43,620 nucleotides of DNA from JANRJY01 sp033763735 (GTDB taxonomy: Bacteria > Bacteroidota > Bacteroidia > Cytophagales > UBA9547). Location: positions 1 through 43,620 of the forward strand of contig JANRJY010000050.1 of NCBI GenBank assembly GCA_033763735.1. The letters run 5' to 3'. Below, piece by piece: positions 37,084 through 43,620 of the stretch. Below the pieces are notes generated by a model. The model searched no databases. It saw only the letters and a program-made list of their open reading frames with translations, and had not been told where the DNA came from. The position numbers and the translations under genes were made by a program. Position 1 is the first letter of the stretch. The number at the start of each line of letters is the position of its first letter.

Positions 37084-37391
37084 TTGTTGATTCAAGTTTA
37101 AGAATCAAACTTGAAATAATGGTTGAAGTTTTATTTTACAGCCAATATTTCGGTTTTAAAAAATCAGCTCAGGAGTATGTAAATAAAATTTATGATTTCA
37201 TTTATACAATTCCCTCAAAGCAATTGAAAAGATGTAAAAATAAAAAGTATGGAAAATATTATGTTAGATATGATAACAAAAAAAGCAAAATGAGTTATTT
37301 TATCACTTTTGACACATATGATAATATATATCTGATTCAAAATATAATTTCACCAAAAACTAAGGAATACAATTTGATAATTGGCATTTAA
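37071..37391 (+). CDS. RelE/ParE-superfamily toxin
   Basis: 106 residues. The RelE/ParE-type beta-sheet end is recognisable: SKMSYFITFDTYDNIYLIQN followed by SPKTKEYNLII; the helical first half contains KSAQEYVNKIYDFIYTIPSK. These toxins cleave ribosome-bound mRNA or poison gyrase. ATG at 37071 lies inside the antitoxin gene. I cannot tell RelE from ParE by sight because catalytic residues vary. Confidence 0.75.
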   Translation: MVQIIVDSSLRIKLEIMVEVLFYSQYFGFKKSAQEYVNKIYDFIYTIPSKQLKRCKNKKYGKYYVRYDNKKSKMSYFITFDTYDNIYLIQNIISPKTKEYNLIIGI

Positions 37392-37420
37392 ATAAACGAT
37401 GGTGGCAAAGTGATACTTAT

Positions 37421-38068
37421 CTACTCTGGTATAAACGCATACCTCACTGATTTGTATTTGTCCCCATACTTCAATGCAAAATCTTTAAATCGCAATATGG
37501 TATCAAATACACCTTCGGGAACAAAAATATTAATCAAATTGGAAGGTAAATTTACCGGATCGGAATAGTGATGATACACAACAAATAATTCATTGCCTCT
37601 ATGTACAAATTTCCATCCACCAAACGAATCTTTCATTCGAATCCTGTTTTTTTGTTCCGGAAGCACATCAGGCACGCTTCTGAACACGATATTTAGCGAT
37701 TTGTCAGTAGCATCATAAAATATTTTTTGATGATATACTGCATCTCGGTTTTCAAACGGCCATGGGATTTTTACATCATAATAATCATAGTGTTCCTGAG
37801 GACTAATACTTTTTACATTACGAACCTCTTTCATATCAGTTACCCAAGTATGAAATGATGAATGATCACGAAATATGGCAATTATAGTATGGTAACCAAT
37901 GTTCTTGATAGTTGTTTCGGCCCGGTTTTCTTTAATTCCATTAGTACCATAATCGCGCTGAAATAATCTAATGCCACTCTTTTCCTTTATATAAGTCCAT
38001 TCTTTCTGGCAATATCCATTGATGCTGTAAACAAAAAAAAGAATGAAGATTCTAAATACTGCCTTCAT
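37421..38068 (-). CDS. Exported START-domain (lipid-binding) protein
   Basis: 215 residues from ATG at 38068 (MKAVFRIFILFFVYSINGYC), a clean signal peptide cleaved near CQK; the upstream Met is seven codons earlier and less likely. The body is the START fold: WTYIKEKSGIRLFQRDYG, FRDHSSFHTWVTDMKEVRNV, YYDVKIPWPFENRDAVYHQK, FGGWKFVHRGNELFVVYHHY. START domains hold a lipid or sterol-like ligand in a deep pocket; the bacterial ligand is unknown. It may carry lipid in the periplasm. It is followed convergently by the toxin gene. Confidence 0.9.
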   Translation of the reverse strand: MKAVFRIFILFFVYSINGYCQKEWTYIKEKSGIRLFQRDYGTNGIKENRAETTIKNIGYHTIIAIFRDHSSFHTWVTDMKEVRNVKSISPQEHYDYYDVKIPWPFENRDAVYHQKIFYDATDKSLNIVFRSVPDVLPEQKNRIRMKDSFGGWKFVHRGNELFVVYHHYSDPVNLPSNLINIFVPEGVFDTILRFKDFALKYGDKYKSVRYAFIPE

Positions 38069-38104
38069 GAGCAAACAATGATAATGCAAAATTTATAATA
38101 TATA

Positions 38105-38563
38105 TCATGAAAGTTCATTTTGAAGATTATATTTTGGTAGCTCATTAATTCGAACCCAATTTAAATTAATATTCTGGAAATAATAATGTACCATTCCATT
38201 AGTAATACAAAGAAAAGGACAATTCAAGCGAGAATTATAAAACGTGGCTTGAAGAAGCGTGTTTTCATTTAAATGTATTTCAAATGATTTGCATTCAATT
38301 ATAATATAGGGCTGACCCACTTTATTGTAAACAATTACGTCCGTTCTTTTTTTTCTTTTATTAATGGTGATACCCGATTCTGTTTTGATATGCCCTACGG
38401 GATATTGTAAATGGTTTTTCAAATATTGAATAAAATGTTGCCTCACCCATTCTTCAGGCGTTAAGATTATATGCTTTTTGCGTGTAATATCAAATATGGT
38501 AAGCTGTCCTTTTGCATTTTTGTTGATATCATATTCAAAAGAAGGCAAATTCAGATGGTTCAT
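38105..38563 (-). CDS. HsdR_N-type PD-(D/E)XK nuclease-fold protein, standalone
   Basis: 152 residues. It resembles the N-terminal nuclease domain of type I restriction subunit R: ILTPEEWVRQHFIQYLKNHL, KRKKRTDVIVYNKVGQPYII, IECKSFEIHLNENTLLQATF. The ExK core (Glu-Cys-Lys in IECKS) after Asp in RTDVIVY fits the PD-(D/E)XK site. No helicase, methylase or specificity gene is near, so it is not part of a type I system. Single-domain copies are frequent in Bacteroidetes; their job is unknown. Its start (38563) is divergent from the CHASE2-like gene, 48 bp apart. Confidence 0.8.
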   Translation of the reverse strand: MNHLNLPSFEYDINKNAKGQLTIFDITRKKHIILTPEEWVRQHFIQYLKNHLQYPVGHIKTESGITINKRKKRTDVIVYNKVGQPYIIIECKSFEIHLNENTLLQATFYNSRLNCPFLCITNGMVHYYFQNINLNWVRINELPKYNLQNELS

Positions 38564-38611
38564 ATTGGTCGTAATTTATTATATAATTACAAAATATCGT
38601 AGTTTTGATTT

Positions 38612-39901
38612 GTGAAAAGATATTTTTCGGTCCTGATAAAAATAATTATATCCGCTATATTTTGGATAGGATCTAAGTTATTTGATTTTTTTACTTTCAA
38701 AAGACTACGCACCATTTTTGTATGTAGTTTTCATTCCTTTTGGCTCATATTTATCACTTTTATTTGGATCAATACCACATTTATGTATGAAGATGAATAT
38801 ATGCTTATTCGCATAAGTTCATTTGTGAAACGTATGGTTTTGCACATTGAGGAAAAACCTTCCCGAGACAAATTTTTATTTATTGGAGTATCATGGGACA
38901 AAGAACTAATTGATAAACTTGATGAAGATGGGCTGCCAATAGGTAATCAGGCTATAACTGACAGAAATAAAATCGCGAAATTTTTACATGTATTAAATAA
39001 AAACCCATACAATCATAAGTTCTTGGTAATGGATGTATTTTTTAGAGATCCATCCCCGTATGATAGTTTGTTGCAAGTAGAATTTGATAGTCTCAAAAAT
39101 TACCTGGTTTCATATCACAAATCAAAAGATGGTGTTCCTATCAATCCGGTAATAAAGGTAAATAAAGGACTTTCGGATTATGAAAATAGTGAAGAAGGAT
39201 TGCTGGGTGTATCGGCCGGTGGATTTGCAAAGTACAAACTCATTCAGGAAGATACCTTTAAAACGCTCCCTTTATTAATGTACGAAAAAATCTATAATAA
39301 AAATGTAATTAACGGATGGTTGTTTGATCATATGGATGACAAGGCATTATTTCCAACTTTTGTAGTTGATCATCGAATCAGACCCTATGACTTGTTTGAA
39401 GCGCCTGATTCGATTAGGTACGATCGTATTTACTTAAATGAATTAATAGTACTTCCGGATGAACTTATTTGGGAACTTACCAAAAACAGAATATTGGTGA
39501 TAGGCGATTATGAAGATAGAGATATTCATGATACCATATATGGAAGTATGCCCGGACCATTAATTTTAACCAATGCATTTTTGGCACTTGAGGCCTTTGA
39601 CAACGTTATTCACTGGCCATTTATATTGTTGCTCTTTATAGGATTCTATATGGTTTCGTACCGATGTTTTTTTTCCAGAAATTTCCTATCCGGTATTTTC
39701 AAAATCAAGTTTTTTAAGACAAATAAATTTTTGGTCAACTTTTTAGGATATTTTATCTTTTTCTTAATTATGTCGTTGTTATCCTTTTTTCTGTTTGATG
39801 TTCATTTGTCTATTTTGCTTTTAGCTTTTTATATGGAAATCGTAGATTTTTTATTACAAAAATTTGTATTCAAAAAAGAAAATAAGCACAAACTCACTTG
39901 A
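38612..39901 (+). CDS. CHASE2-like membrane protein, no kinase domain
   Basis: 429 residues from GTG at 38612. Two N-terminal hydrophobic segments (IKIIISAIFWIGS; SFWLIFITFIWINTTFMY) are followed by a large extracytoplasmic part (about 60-330) that resembles CHASE2 sensors: FLFIGVSWDKELIDKL near its start and ILVIGDYEDRDIHDTIYGSM-PGPLILTNAFLAL near its end. Three C-terminal helices (FILLLFIGFYMVSY; FLGYFIFFLIMSLLSFFLF; ILLLAFYMEIVDFLL) close it. CHASE2 domains sense extracytoplasmic cues, usually fused to kinase or cyclase output; here the output is missing and the last codons overlap the acyltransferase gene by four bases (TTGA). So the next proteins may be the output. The role is not known. 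Confidence 0.72.
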   Translation: MKRYFSVLIKIIISAIFWIGSKLFDFFTFKRLRTIFVCSFHSFWLIFITFIWINTTFMYEDEYMLIRISSFVKRMVLHIEEKPSRDKFLFIGVSWDKELIDKLDEDGLPIGNQAITDRNKIAKFLHVLNKNPYNHKFLVMDVFFRDPSPYDSLLQVEFDSLKNYLVSYHKSKDGVPINPVIKVNKGLSDYENSEEGLLGVSAGGFAKYKLIQEDTFKTLPLLMYEKIYNKNVINGWLFDHMDDKALFPTFVVDHRIRPYDLFEAPDSIRYDRIYLNELIVLPDELIWELTKNRILVIGDYEDRDIHDTIYGSMPGPLILTNAFLALEAFDNVIHWPFILLLFIGFYMVSYRCFFSRNFLSGIFKIKFFKTNKFLVNFLGYFIFFLIMSLLSFFLFDVHLSILLLAFYMEIVDFLLQKFVFKKENKHKLT

Positions 39902-40788
39902 AACATCCCATTGTTAAGTCCATCATTTTTTATGCCCTGTATCCGCTGATATATTTGTTTGCCTACACCCCAACCCCAATTTTATATCTTTTTTCAAATG
40001 GATTATTTTATATCGTGTATCATGCATTTGGATATCGAAAAAAGGTGGTTTTTCAAAATCTGAAAAATTCATTTCCAGAAAAATCAGCACCAGAAATTAA
40101 CGCCATTGCAATAAAATACTATCATTTTTTATGCGATTTTTTGGTGGAAACTGCTAAGTATATGACTATTTCCAAAAAAGAATTGCTCAAACGAGTTTCC
40201 ATTGAAAATGAGGATGTTCTGGACAAAATATTTGATTCCAATAGGAGTATGATTGTATTACTTGGCCACTATGGCAACTGGGAATGGGCGGCTCCATCAT
40301 GTTCTATATTAACCAAATTTCAGCTATTTGTTATCTACAAGCGATTGTCAAACAAGCATTTTGAAAAATTAATGCGCAACACCCGTTCCCGGTTTGGAAC
40401 CAAACTTATAGAAATGAACGATGTTGGTAGAGAAATGTTCAAAAACAGAAATATCATTGGCGCAACTATTTTTGTAGGTGACCAAACGCCTTTTCCGGAA
40501 CAAGCTTACTGGACTACTTTTCTGAATCAAGACACTCCCATTTTCAGAGGAGCCGAAGTACTTGCCAAAAAATTTGACCAGCCGGTGATATATGTAACCA
40601 TTGACCGACCACAAAGAGGTAAATACACCATTAAGGTTCAATTGATTACGGATGACCCCAAAAACACTCCCGAAGGTTGGATATGCGAACAATATTCACG
40701 ACTCCTTGAAAAAGATATCATCCACAAACCAGAAATATGGTTGTGGTCACACCGAAGATGGAAACATCGAAAACCATCAAATATTTAA
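39898..40788 (+). CDS. LpxL/HtrB-family lysophospholipid or lipid A acyltransferase
   Basis: 296 residues from TTG at 39898; the start overlaps the previous stop as TTGA, and no ATG fits better. An N-terminal membrane helix (IIFYALYPLIYLFAYTP) is followed by the acyltransferase core. The catalytic HX4E motif is present: GHYGNWEWAA. Other features are VGDQTPFPE and the late EIWLWSHRRWKHR, typical of this family. It transfers an acyl chain to lipid A or a related lipid at the inner membrane. The exosortase gene begins 24 bp after it. A link with lipid modification of an exported protein is possible but not shown. Confidence 0.92.
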   Translation: MKHPIVKSIIFYALYPLIYLFAYTPTPILYLFSNGLFYIVYHAFGYRKKVVFQNLKNSFPEKSAPEINAIAIKYYHFLCDFLVETAKYMTISKKELLKRVSIENEDVLDKIFDSNRSMIVLLGHYGNWEWAAPSCSILTKFQLFVIYKRLSNKHFEKLMRNTRSRFGTKLIEMNDVGREMFKNRNIIGATIFVGDQTPFPEQAYWTTFLNQDTPIFRGAEVLAKKFDQPVIYVTIDRPQRGKYTIKVQLITDDPKNTPEGWICEQYSRLLEKDIIHKPEIWLWSHRRWKHRKPSNI

Positions 40789-40811
40789 GCTTATTTCGTA
40801 TTTTTGTTTTT

Positions 40812-41330
40812 ATGAATCAAATTCAAATAGACAAGTCCTTAGTTTGGTTTTTGGCAAAAGCTATCGGACTGTATTTATTGTGGTTTTTGGTATATGATTT
40901 GTGGATTGCTCCTTTAGGCATCATTGATACCTGGCTTAACCAGTCTGTTGCAAATGGGGGTTATTTTTTATTACAAAAGTTTGGATTTGAAGTTTGTAAA
41001 GATGGCACTTCCGTATGTATCAACAATGCTTCAACGGTTGTTATTGGAAGGGGATGTAATGGTTTGGAAATATACGCAATTTTTGCAGGATTTGTGGTTT
41101 TGTACAGAGGCAGTTGGCTTCATAAAATATGGTTTATTGTTGCCGGCATAGCATTTATATACCTTTGCAATATTTTGAGAGTGGCTATGCTTGCCATTGA
41201 CCATTACAATAATTTGAAACTTTTTCAATTCAACCATAAGTACACCTATGTATTTATAATATATTTTATCGTTTTTGGTTTATGGATACTTTGGATTAAC
41301 CGATTTTCAAAAACCAGTGAAGTACATTAG
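40812..41330 (+). CDS. xrtX: Exosortase (XrtX-like) with complete catalytic triad
   Basis: 172 residues from ATG at 40812 (MNQIQIDKSL); the longer frame starts inside the acyltransferase gene and was rejected. It is a multi-pass membrane protein. The catalytic triad is complete: Cys82 in IGRGCNGLEIYAIFAGF, Arg123 in CNILRVAMLA, His142 in FNHKYTYV. Exosortases cut exported proteins at a C-terminal sorting signal, releasing or anchoring them. The CNGLE(I/L) pattern and a small companion gene suit the Bacteroidetes exosortase X group better than XrtF (CNAVS), from memory. No C-terminal sorting-signal substrate is seen in the window. It overlaps the next gene by 14 bases. Confidence 0.82.
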   Translation: MNQIQIDKSLVWFLAKAIGLYLLWFLVYDLWIAPLGIIDTWLNQSVANGGYFLLQKFGFEVCKDGTSVCINNASTVVIGRGCNGLEIYAIFAGFVVLYRGSWLHKIWFIVAGIAFIYLCNILRVAMLAIDHYNNLKLFQFNHKYTYVFIIYFIVFGLWILWINRFSKTSEVH

Positions 41331-41775
41331 AATTGGCTCAACAATATTGCTATTTGGTTTGATGTTATATATAGGCCAACAAAGAAGAAATTATGACCGC
41401 TTTATTGCCAACCAATTTGAAGCTTCTTCCCAATTTGGCTACACGCCTTCCAAATATCCTATTTCAATAAATGGTTTTTTTGAAAATATTAAAACCAATT
41501 ACAAATGGCTGTCATCCACTTTATACACCGTTTTTTATTTATTTTTGAGCAGTCTTGTTTGTTTTGTATTTTTTAGTAATTACAACATAGCCGTTCAAAT
41601 GCTGTATTTTAATATTATTTTACTGGTAATAATTGCCTTTTTAATCGGGTTAAGTGTAATCACACATGAATACCGCTACGGATATAGTTTGGCACAAGCT
41701 TTAAAAAAAATGGTACAATCACCATTGCCTACATTAATAGTAATCATGTACTTCTGGAAAATAAAAAAGCCCTGA
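41317..41775 (+). CDS. Small membrane protein, XrtX-associated type
   Basis: 152 residues from GTG at 41317; the TTG at 41275 would overlap the exosortase by 56 bases and is less likely. The first helix is ILLFGLMLYIG; a soluble stretch with QQRRNYDRFIANQFE follows; three more helices come at about 75-140 (TVFYLFLSSLVCFVFF; MLYFNIILLVIIAFLIGLSV; LPTLIVIMYFW). The size, topology and place directly after an exosortase suggest the XrtX-associated membrane protein family. Probable partner of the exosortase. The stop codon lies in the left arm of the terminator. Confidence 0.7.
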   Translation: MKYIRIGSTILLFGLMLYIGQQRRNYDRFIANQFEASSQFGYTPSKYPISINGFFENIKTNYKWLSSTLYTVFYLFLSSLVCFVFFSNYNIAVQMLYFNIILLVIIAFLIGLSVITHEYRYGYSLAQALKKMVQSPLPTLIVIMYFWKIKKP

Positions 41776-41791
41776 AATTCAGGGCTTTTTT
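41763..41791 (+). terminator. Rho-independent terminator of the exosortase operon
   Basis: AAAAAAGCCCTGAA (41763-41776) pairs with TTCAGGGCTTTTTT (41778-41791) around a single A: a strong hairpin with a T-run; the left arm contains the TGA stop of the previous gene. Confidence 0.88.
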
Positions 41792-41924
41792 ATGGATTTA
41801 TCGCTATATACGTGGTTTTAATAATATTTAATGGTTATATATAACATATATACTGAATACAACTAAAACGTAACCACTTTAGTTCAAAATAATTATATCT
41901 TTCACTTCAAAATTACATACGCAA

Positions 41925-43226
41925 TTGAAGAAAGTATTATTTGTAACCTATTACTGGCCACCTTCCGGGGGATCGGGTGTACAGCGTCCTTTAAAATTTG
42001 TAAAATACCTGCGTCATTATGGCTGGGAACCTGTTGTGTACACGGTATCAAATGGGGAATTTCCGGAAATTGATGAATCGTTACTGGAAGAAGTTCCCGA
42101 AGGCATTGAAATTATAAAAAAACCTATTTTTGAGCCTTTTAACTTATACAAGTGGTTTATAGGCAAGAAAAAAGATTACAAACTCGTAGCCGGGTATTTG
42201 CATCAAAAAAAGGCAAATAGCCTTTCTGAAAAAATAGCATTGTGGATCCGAAGCAATGTATTTGTGCCCGATGCACGTATTTTTTGGATTCGACCATCGG
42301 TACATTACCTGACCCAATATATTAAAAAAAACAAAATTGATGCCCTCATTACCACAGGACCACCGCATAGTGTGCTCTTAATTGGACTTGGTGTAAAAAA
42401 AAGAACAAATATTCCCTGGCTGGTCGATTTCAGAGACCCTTGGACGCAGATTGACTATTGGGACGATTTGGACCTGACCACCTGGGCAAGAAACTTGCAT
42501 AAGAAACTTGAAAGAAAAGTGCTTCAACAAGCAAACACAGTAGTGTGTGTTGGCAAAACTTGGGGTAAAGGTTTGGAGGATATTGGAGGCAGAAAAGTAG
42601 CCTATATAAGCAATGGATACGATGAGGCAGACATACATAAAGAAATAGAAGTACCACTGGACTCAAAATTCAGCATAGTGCATATAGGCATGATGGGTAA
42701 GTCGCGCAACCATGAGGTGTTTTGGCAAGTATTGAGCGAATTGGTAGCTGAAAACAAACTATTTTCTGATAAAGTAGTAATAAAACTATATGGTAAACTT
42801 GATGAGTCGGCGCCGGAGTGCATTGAAAAATACAAATTGACTCCGTGGGTAGAAATATATGCTTATGTGCCACATAAAGAAATCATATATGTGCAAAAAG
42901 CGGCTCAGGTATTGTATTTGTCAGTTAACAATACCGCTAATGCTTTAGGCATACTTACCGGAAAAATATATGAATACCTGGCCGTGCAACGACCCTTACT
43001 GTGCATTGGACCCGAACAAGGAGAGGCGGCACAGGTAATATATGAAACCAAAGCCGGACTGGTATCGGGGTTTGACGACAAGGTGAAACTTAAGCAAAAT
43101 ATACTTGTGCTTTTTGAACATTATATGAACAAGCAACCCTATGTAAGCACTGGCAGTAATATTGAAAAATACTCACGAAAATACCAAACCGGGCAATTAG
43201 CAAGTTTGTTGAATCAAATGGTATAA
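41925..43226 (+). CDS. GT4-type glycosyltransferase, surface polysaccharide-like
   Basis: 433 residues from TTG at 41925 (MKKVLFVTYYWPPSGGSGVQ); no better ATG nearby. The N-terminal glycine-rich loop and RPLKFVKYLRHYGWEPVVYT are the acceptor-binding half of a GT-B fold. The C-terminal half has AALGIL-like NALGILTGKIYEYLAVQRPLLCIGP, where the GKIYEYLA segment and Glu bind the donor sugar phosphate. Family 4-like retaining glycosyltransferases build lipopolysaccharide, capsule or glycoproteins. The gene follows the exosortase operon after a terminator and a short gap, so it may belong functionally but has its own promoter. Sugar and acceptor unknown. Confidence 0.9.
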   Translation: MKKVLFVTYYWPPSGGSGVQRPLKFVKYLRHYGWEPVVYTVSNGEFPEIDESLLEEVPEGIEIIKKPIFEPFNLYKWFIGKKKDYKLVAGYLHQKKANSLSEKIALWIRSNVFVPDARIFWIRPSVHYLTQYIKKNKIDALITTGPPHSVLLIGLGVKKRTNIPWLVDFRDPWTQIDYWDDLDLTTWARNLHKKLERKVLQQANTVVCVGKTWGKGLEDIGGRKVAYISNGYDEADIHKEIEVPLDSKFSIVHIGMMGKSRNHEVFWQVLSELVAENKLFSDKVVIKLYGKLDESAPECIEKYKLTPWVEIYAYVPHKEIIYVQKAAQVLYLSVNNTANALGILTGKIYEYLAVQRPLLCIGPEQGEAAQVIYETKAGLVSGFDDKVKLKQNILVLFEHYMNKQPYVSTGSNIEKYSRKYQTGQLASLLNQMV

Positions 43227-43310
43227 TTGCACATTAAAATACTTGCAATTATAAAACAGATTGTGTAATGTTGAAAATATAAAAGGAAGCTTAGTTATGA
43301 AACTAATTGG

Positions 43311-43374
43311 CATATATACGCAGTAGGGTTGCGTATATATGTCAAAATCAGGGGTAAATGCGCAATAGATTGCG
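43311..43374. repeat. Two related hairpins with TTGCGTA ends
   Basis: CATATATACGCA (43311-43322), loop GTAGGGT, TGCGTATATATG (43330-43341) is a perfect 12-bp stem. CGCAAT (43361-43366), AG, ATTGCG (43369-43374) is a shorter version. Both share a CGCA-(A/G)TAG-...-TTGCGTA pattern, so they look like two copies of one unit. Confidence 0.65.
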
Positions 43375-43386
43375 TAAACAAGGATG

Positions 43387-43599
43387 TTGGGCAAAATTTT
43401 ACAAACGCGCACGATTTATTCGCTAACTCATTTATGTATATGCTACTTGGAATACCTGTTACATTTAACCTAAGCTTTGGCCTGCCAAGCAGCATATACA
43501 ACATTCGTTTCTCAACTCAATATCCGAATAAATCGTTCCCTTCGCACACGGATGCTTCATGCTCGTGCCTCGCATTCCCGCATCCTAAATTTTGCCCAA
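43387..43599. repeat. Long three-armed interrupted palindrome
   Basis: Three pairs of complementary words nest around a 34-base loop (43451-43484): TTGGGCAAAATTT (43387-43399) with AAATTTTGCCCAA (43587-43599); ACGATTTATTCG (43411-43422) with CGAATAAATCGT (43525-43536); GTATATGCTACTTGG (43436-43450) with CCAAGCAGCATATAC (43485-43499, one mismatch). The right side has an extra insert with its own GGATGC/GCATCC pair (43550-43585). No open frame of note. Confidence 0.7.
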
Positions 43600-43620
43600 T
43601 GGCTCGGTTGATGCAAATGC

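Larger units (their letters stand above)
43227..43620. other. Non-coding end of the window, 394 bases, strongly structured
   Basis: No supported gene; the small minus-strand frames at 43197-43504 only run through the palindromes. It contains a 12-bp hairpin (43311-43341), a smaller related hairpin (43361-43374), and a long interrupted palindrome (43387-43599). The structure may continue beyond the edge. Confidence 0.75.

Noticed and set aside
40737..40811. Longer start (40737) for the exosortase
   Set aside because: The extension overlaps the acyltransferase C-terminus; ATG at 40812 matches the family start.
43197..43504. Two small minus-strand frames at the window end
   Set aside because: They run through palindromes and the end of the glycosyltransferase gene; composition is not protein-like.
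43384..43606. Possible integron attC site, because GTTGGGC and GCCCAAT are near-complementary 7-mers
   Set aside because: attC needs RYYYAAC first and GTTRRRY last; here the order is reversed, and no integrase or cassette genes are seen.
1..43620. tRNA and rRNA genes
   Set aside because: I saw no tRNA-like cloverleaf with a conserved T-loop and no rRNA sequence by eye; a tRNA scan would settle it.

Overview
The window reads as a piece of a low-GC chromosome from a free-living Bacteroidota (Bacteroidetes) bacterium. The grounds are three proteins with type IX secretion system (T9SS) C-terminal sorting signals, TAnnTTTG-type promoters, weak ribosome binding sites, many ATG/TTG starts, and the alternative Bacteroidetes GlmU-like protein. 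The genus cannot be named from what is visible.

Layout. 1-2568 is the N-terminal 856 codons of a SNF2-family helicase cut by the left edge. A gene-free gap (2569-2999) holds a MITE-like element with terminal inverted repeats. 3000-12121 is a minus-strand block of five exported proteins: a type B T9SS protein, a type A T9SS protein, a lipoprotein, a small exported protein, and a large tail-fibre-like surface protein whose signal peptide is out of frame at a run of seven C. Two 79-bp copies of one dispersed repeat lie at 5026-5104 and 12309-12387, around four of these genes. 12468-13438 is a translationally coupled YeeE/YedE-type transporter pair. 13532-19395 carries class Ia ribonucleotide reductase with nrdB upstream of nrdA. 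Between them sits a 2.4-kb accessory patch with HicBA, an orphan antitoxin-like gene, an exported TPR protein and two small unknowns.

19731-22497 is housekeeping: rplU-rpmA with a clear promoter and terminator, then convergent recG. 22498-23597 is a 1.1-kb repeat-rich gap with two 203-bp copies of one element and a further inverted repeat. 23598-29663 encodes a 2021-residue secreted protein with Ig-like repeats, two LamG-like domains, a cohesin-like region, a dockerin and a T9SS tail. Next come a prohibitin-family protein, a DEAD-box helicase with DEVD in motif II, a barrel/SPOR envelope protein, an SDR oxidoreductase, the GlmU-like protein, a RelE/ParE-type toxin-antitoxin pair, a START-domain protein and an HsdR_N-type nuclease-fold protein.

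The most system-like locus is 38612-41775: four tightly packed plus-strand genes for a CHASE2-like membrane protein, an LpxL-type acyltransferase, an exosortase with the complete Cys/Arg/His triad, and a small membrane partner. It ends in a strong terminator and is followed by a glycosyltransferase gene. Together they suggest an envelope-processing or surface-anchoring module. The last 390 bases are a structured non-coding repeat: hairpins plus a three-armed interrupted palindrome.
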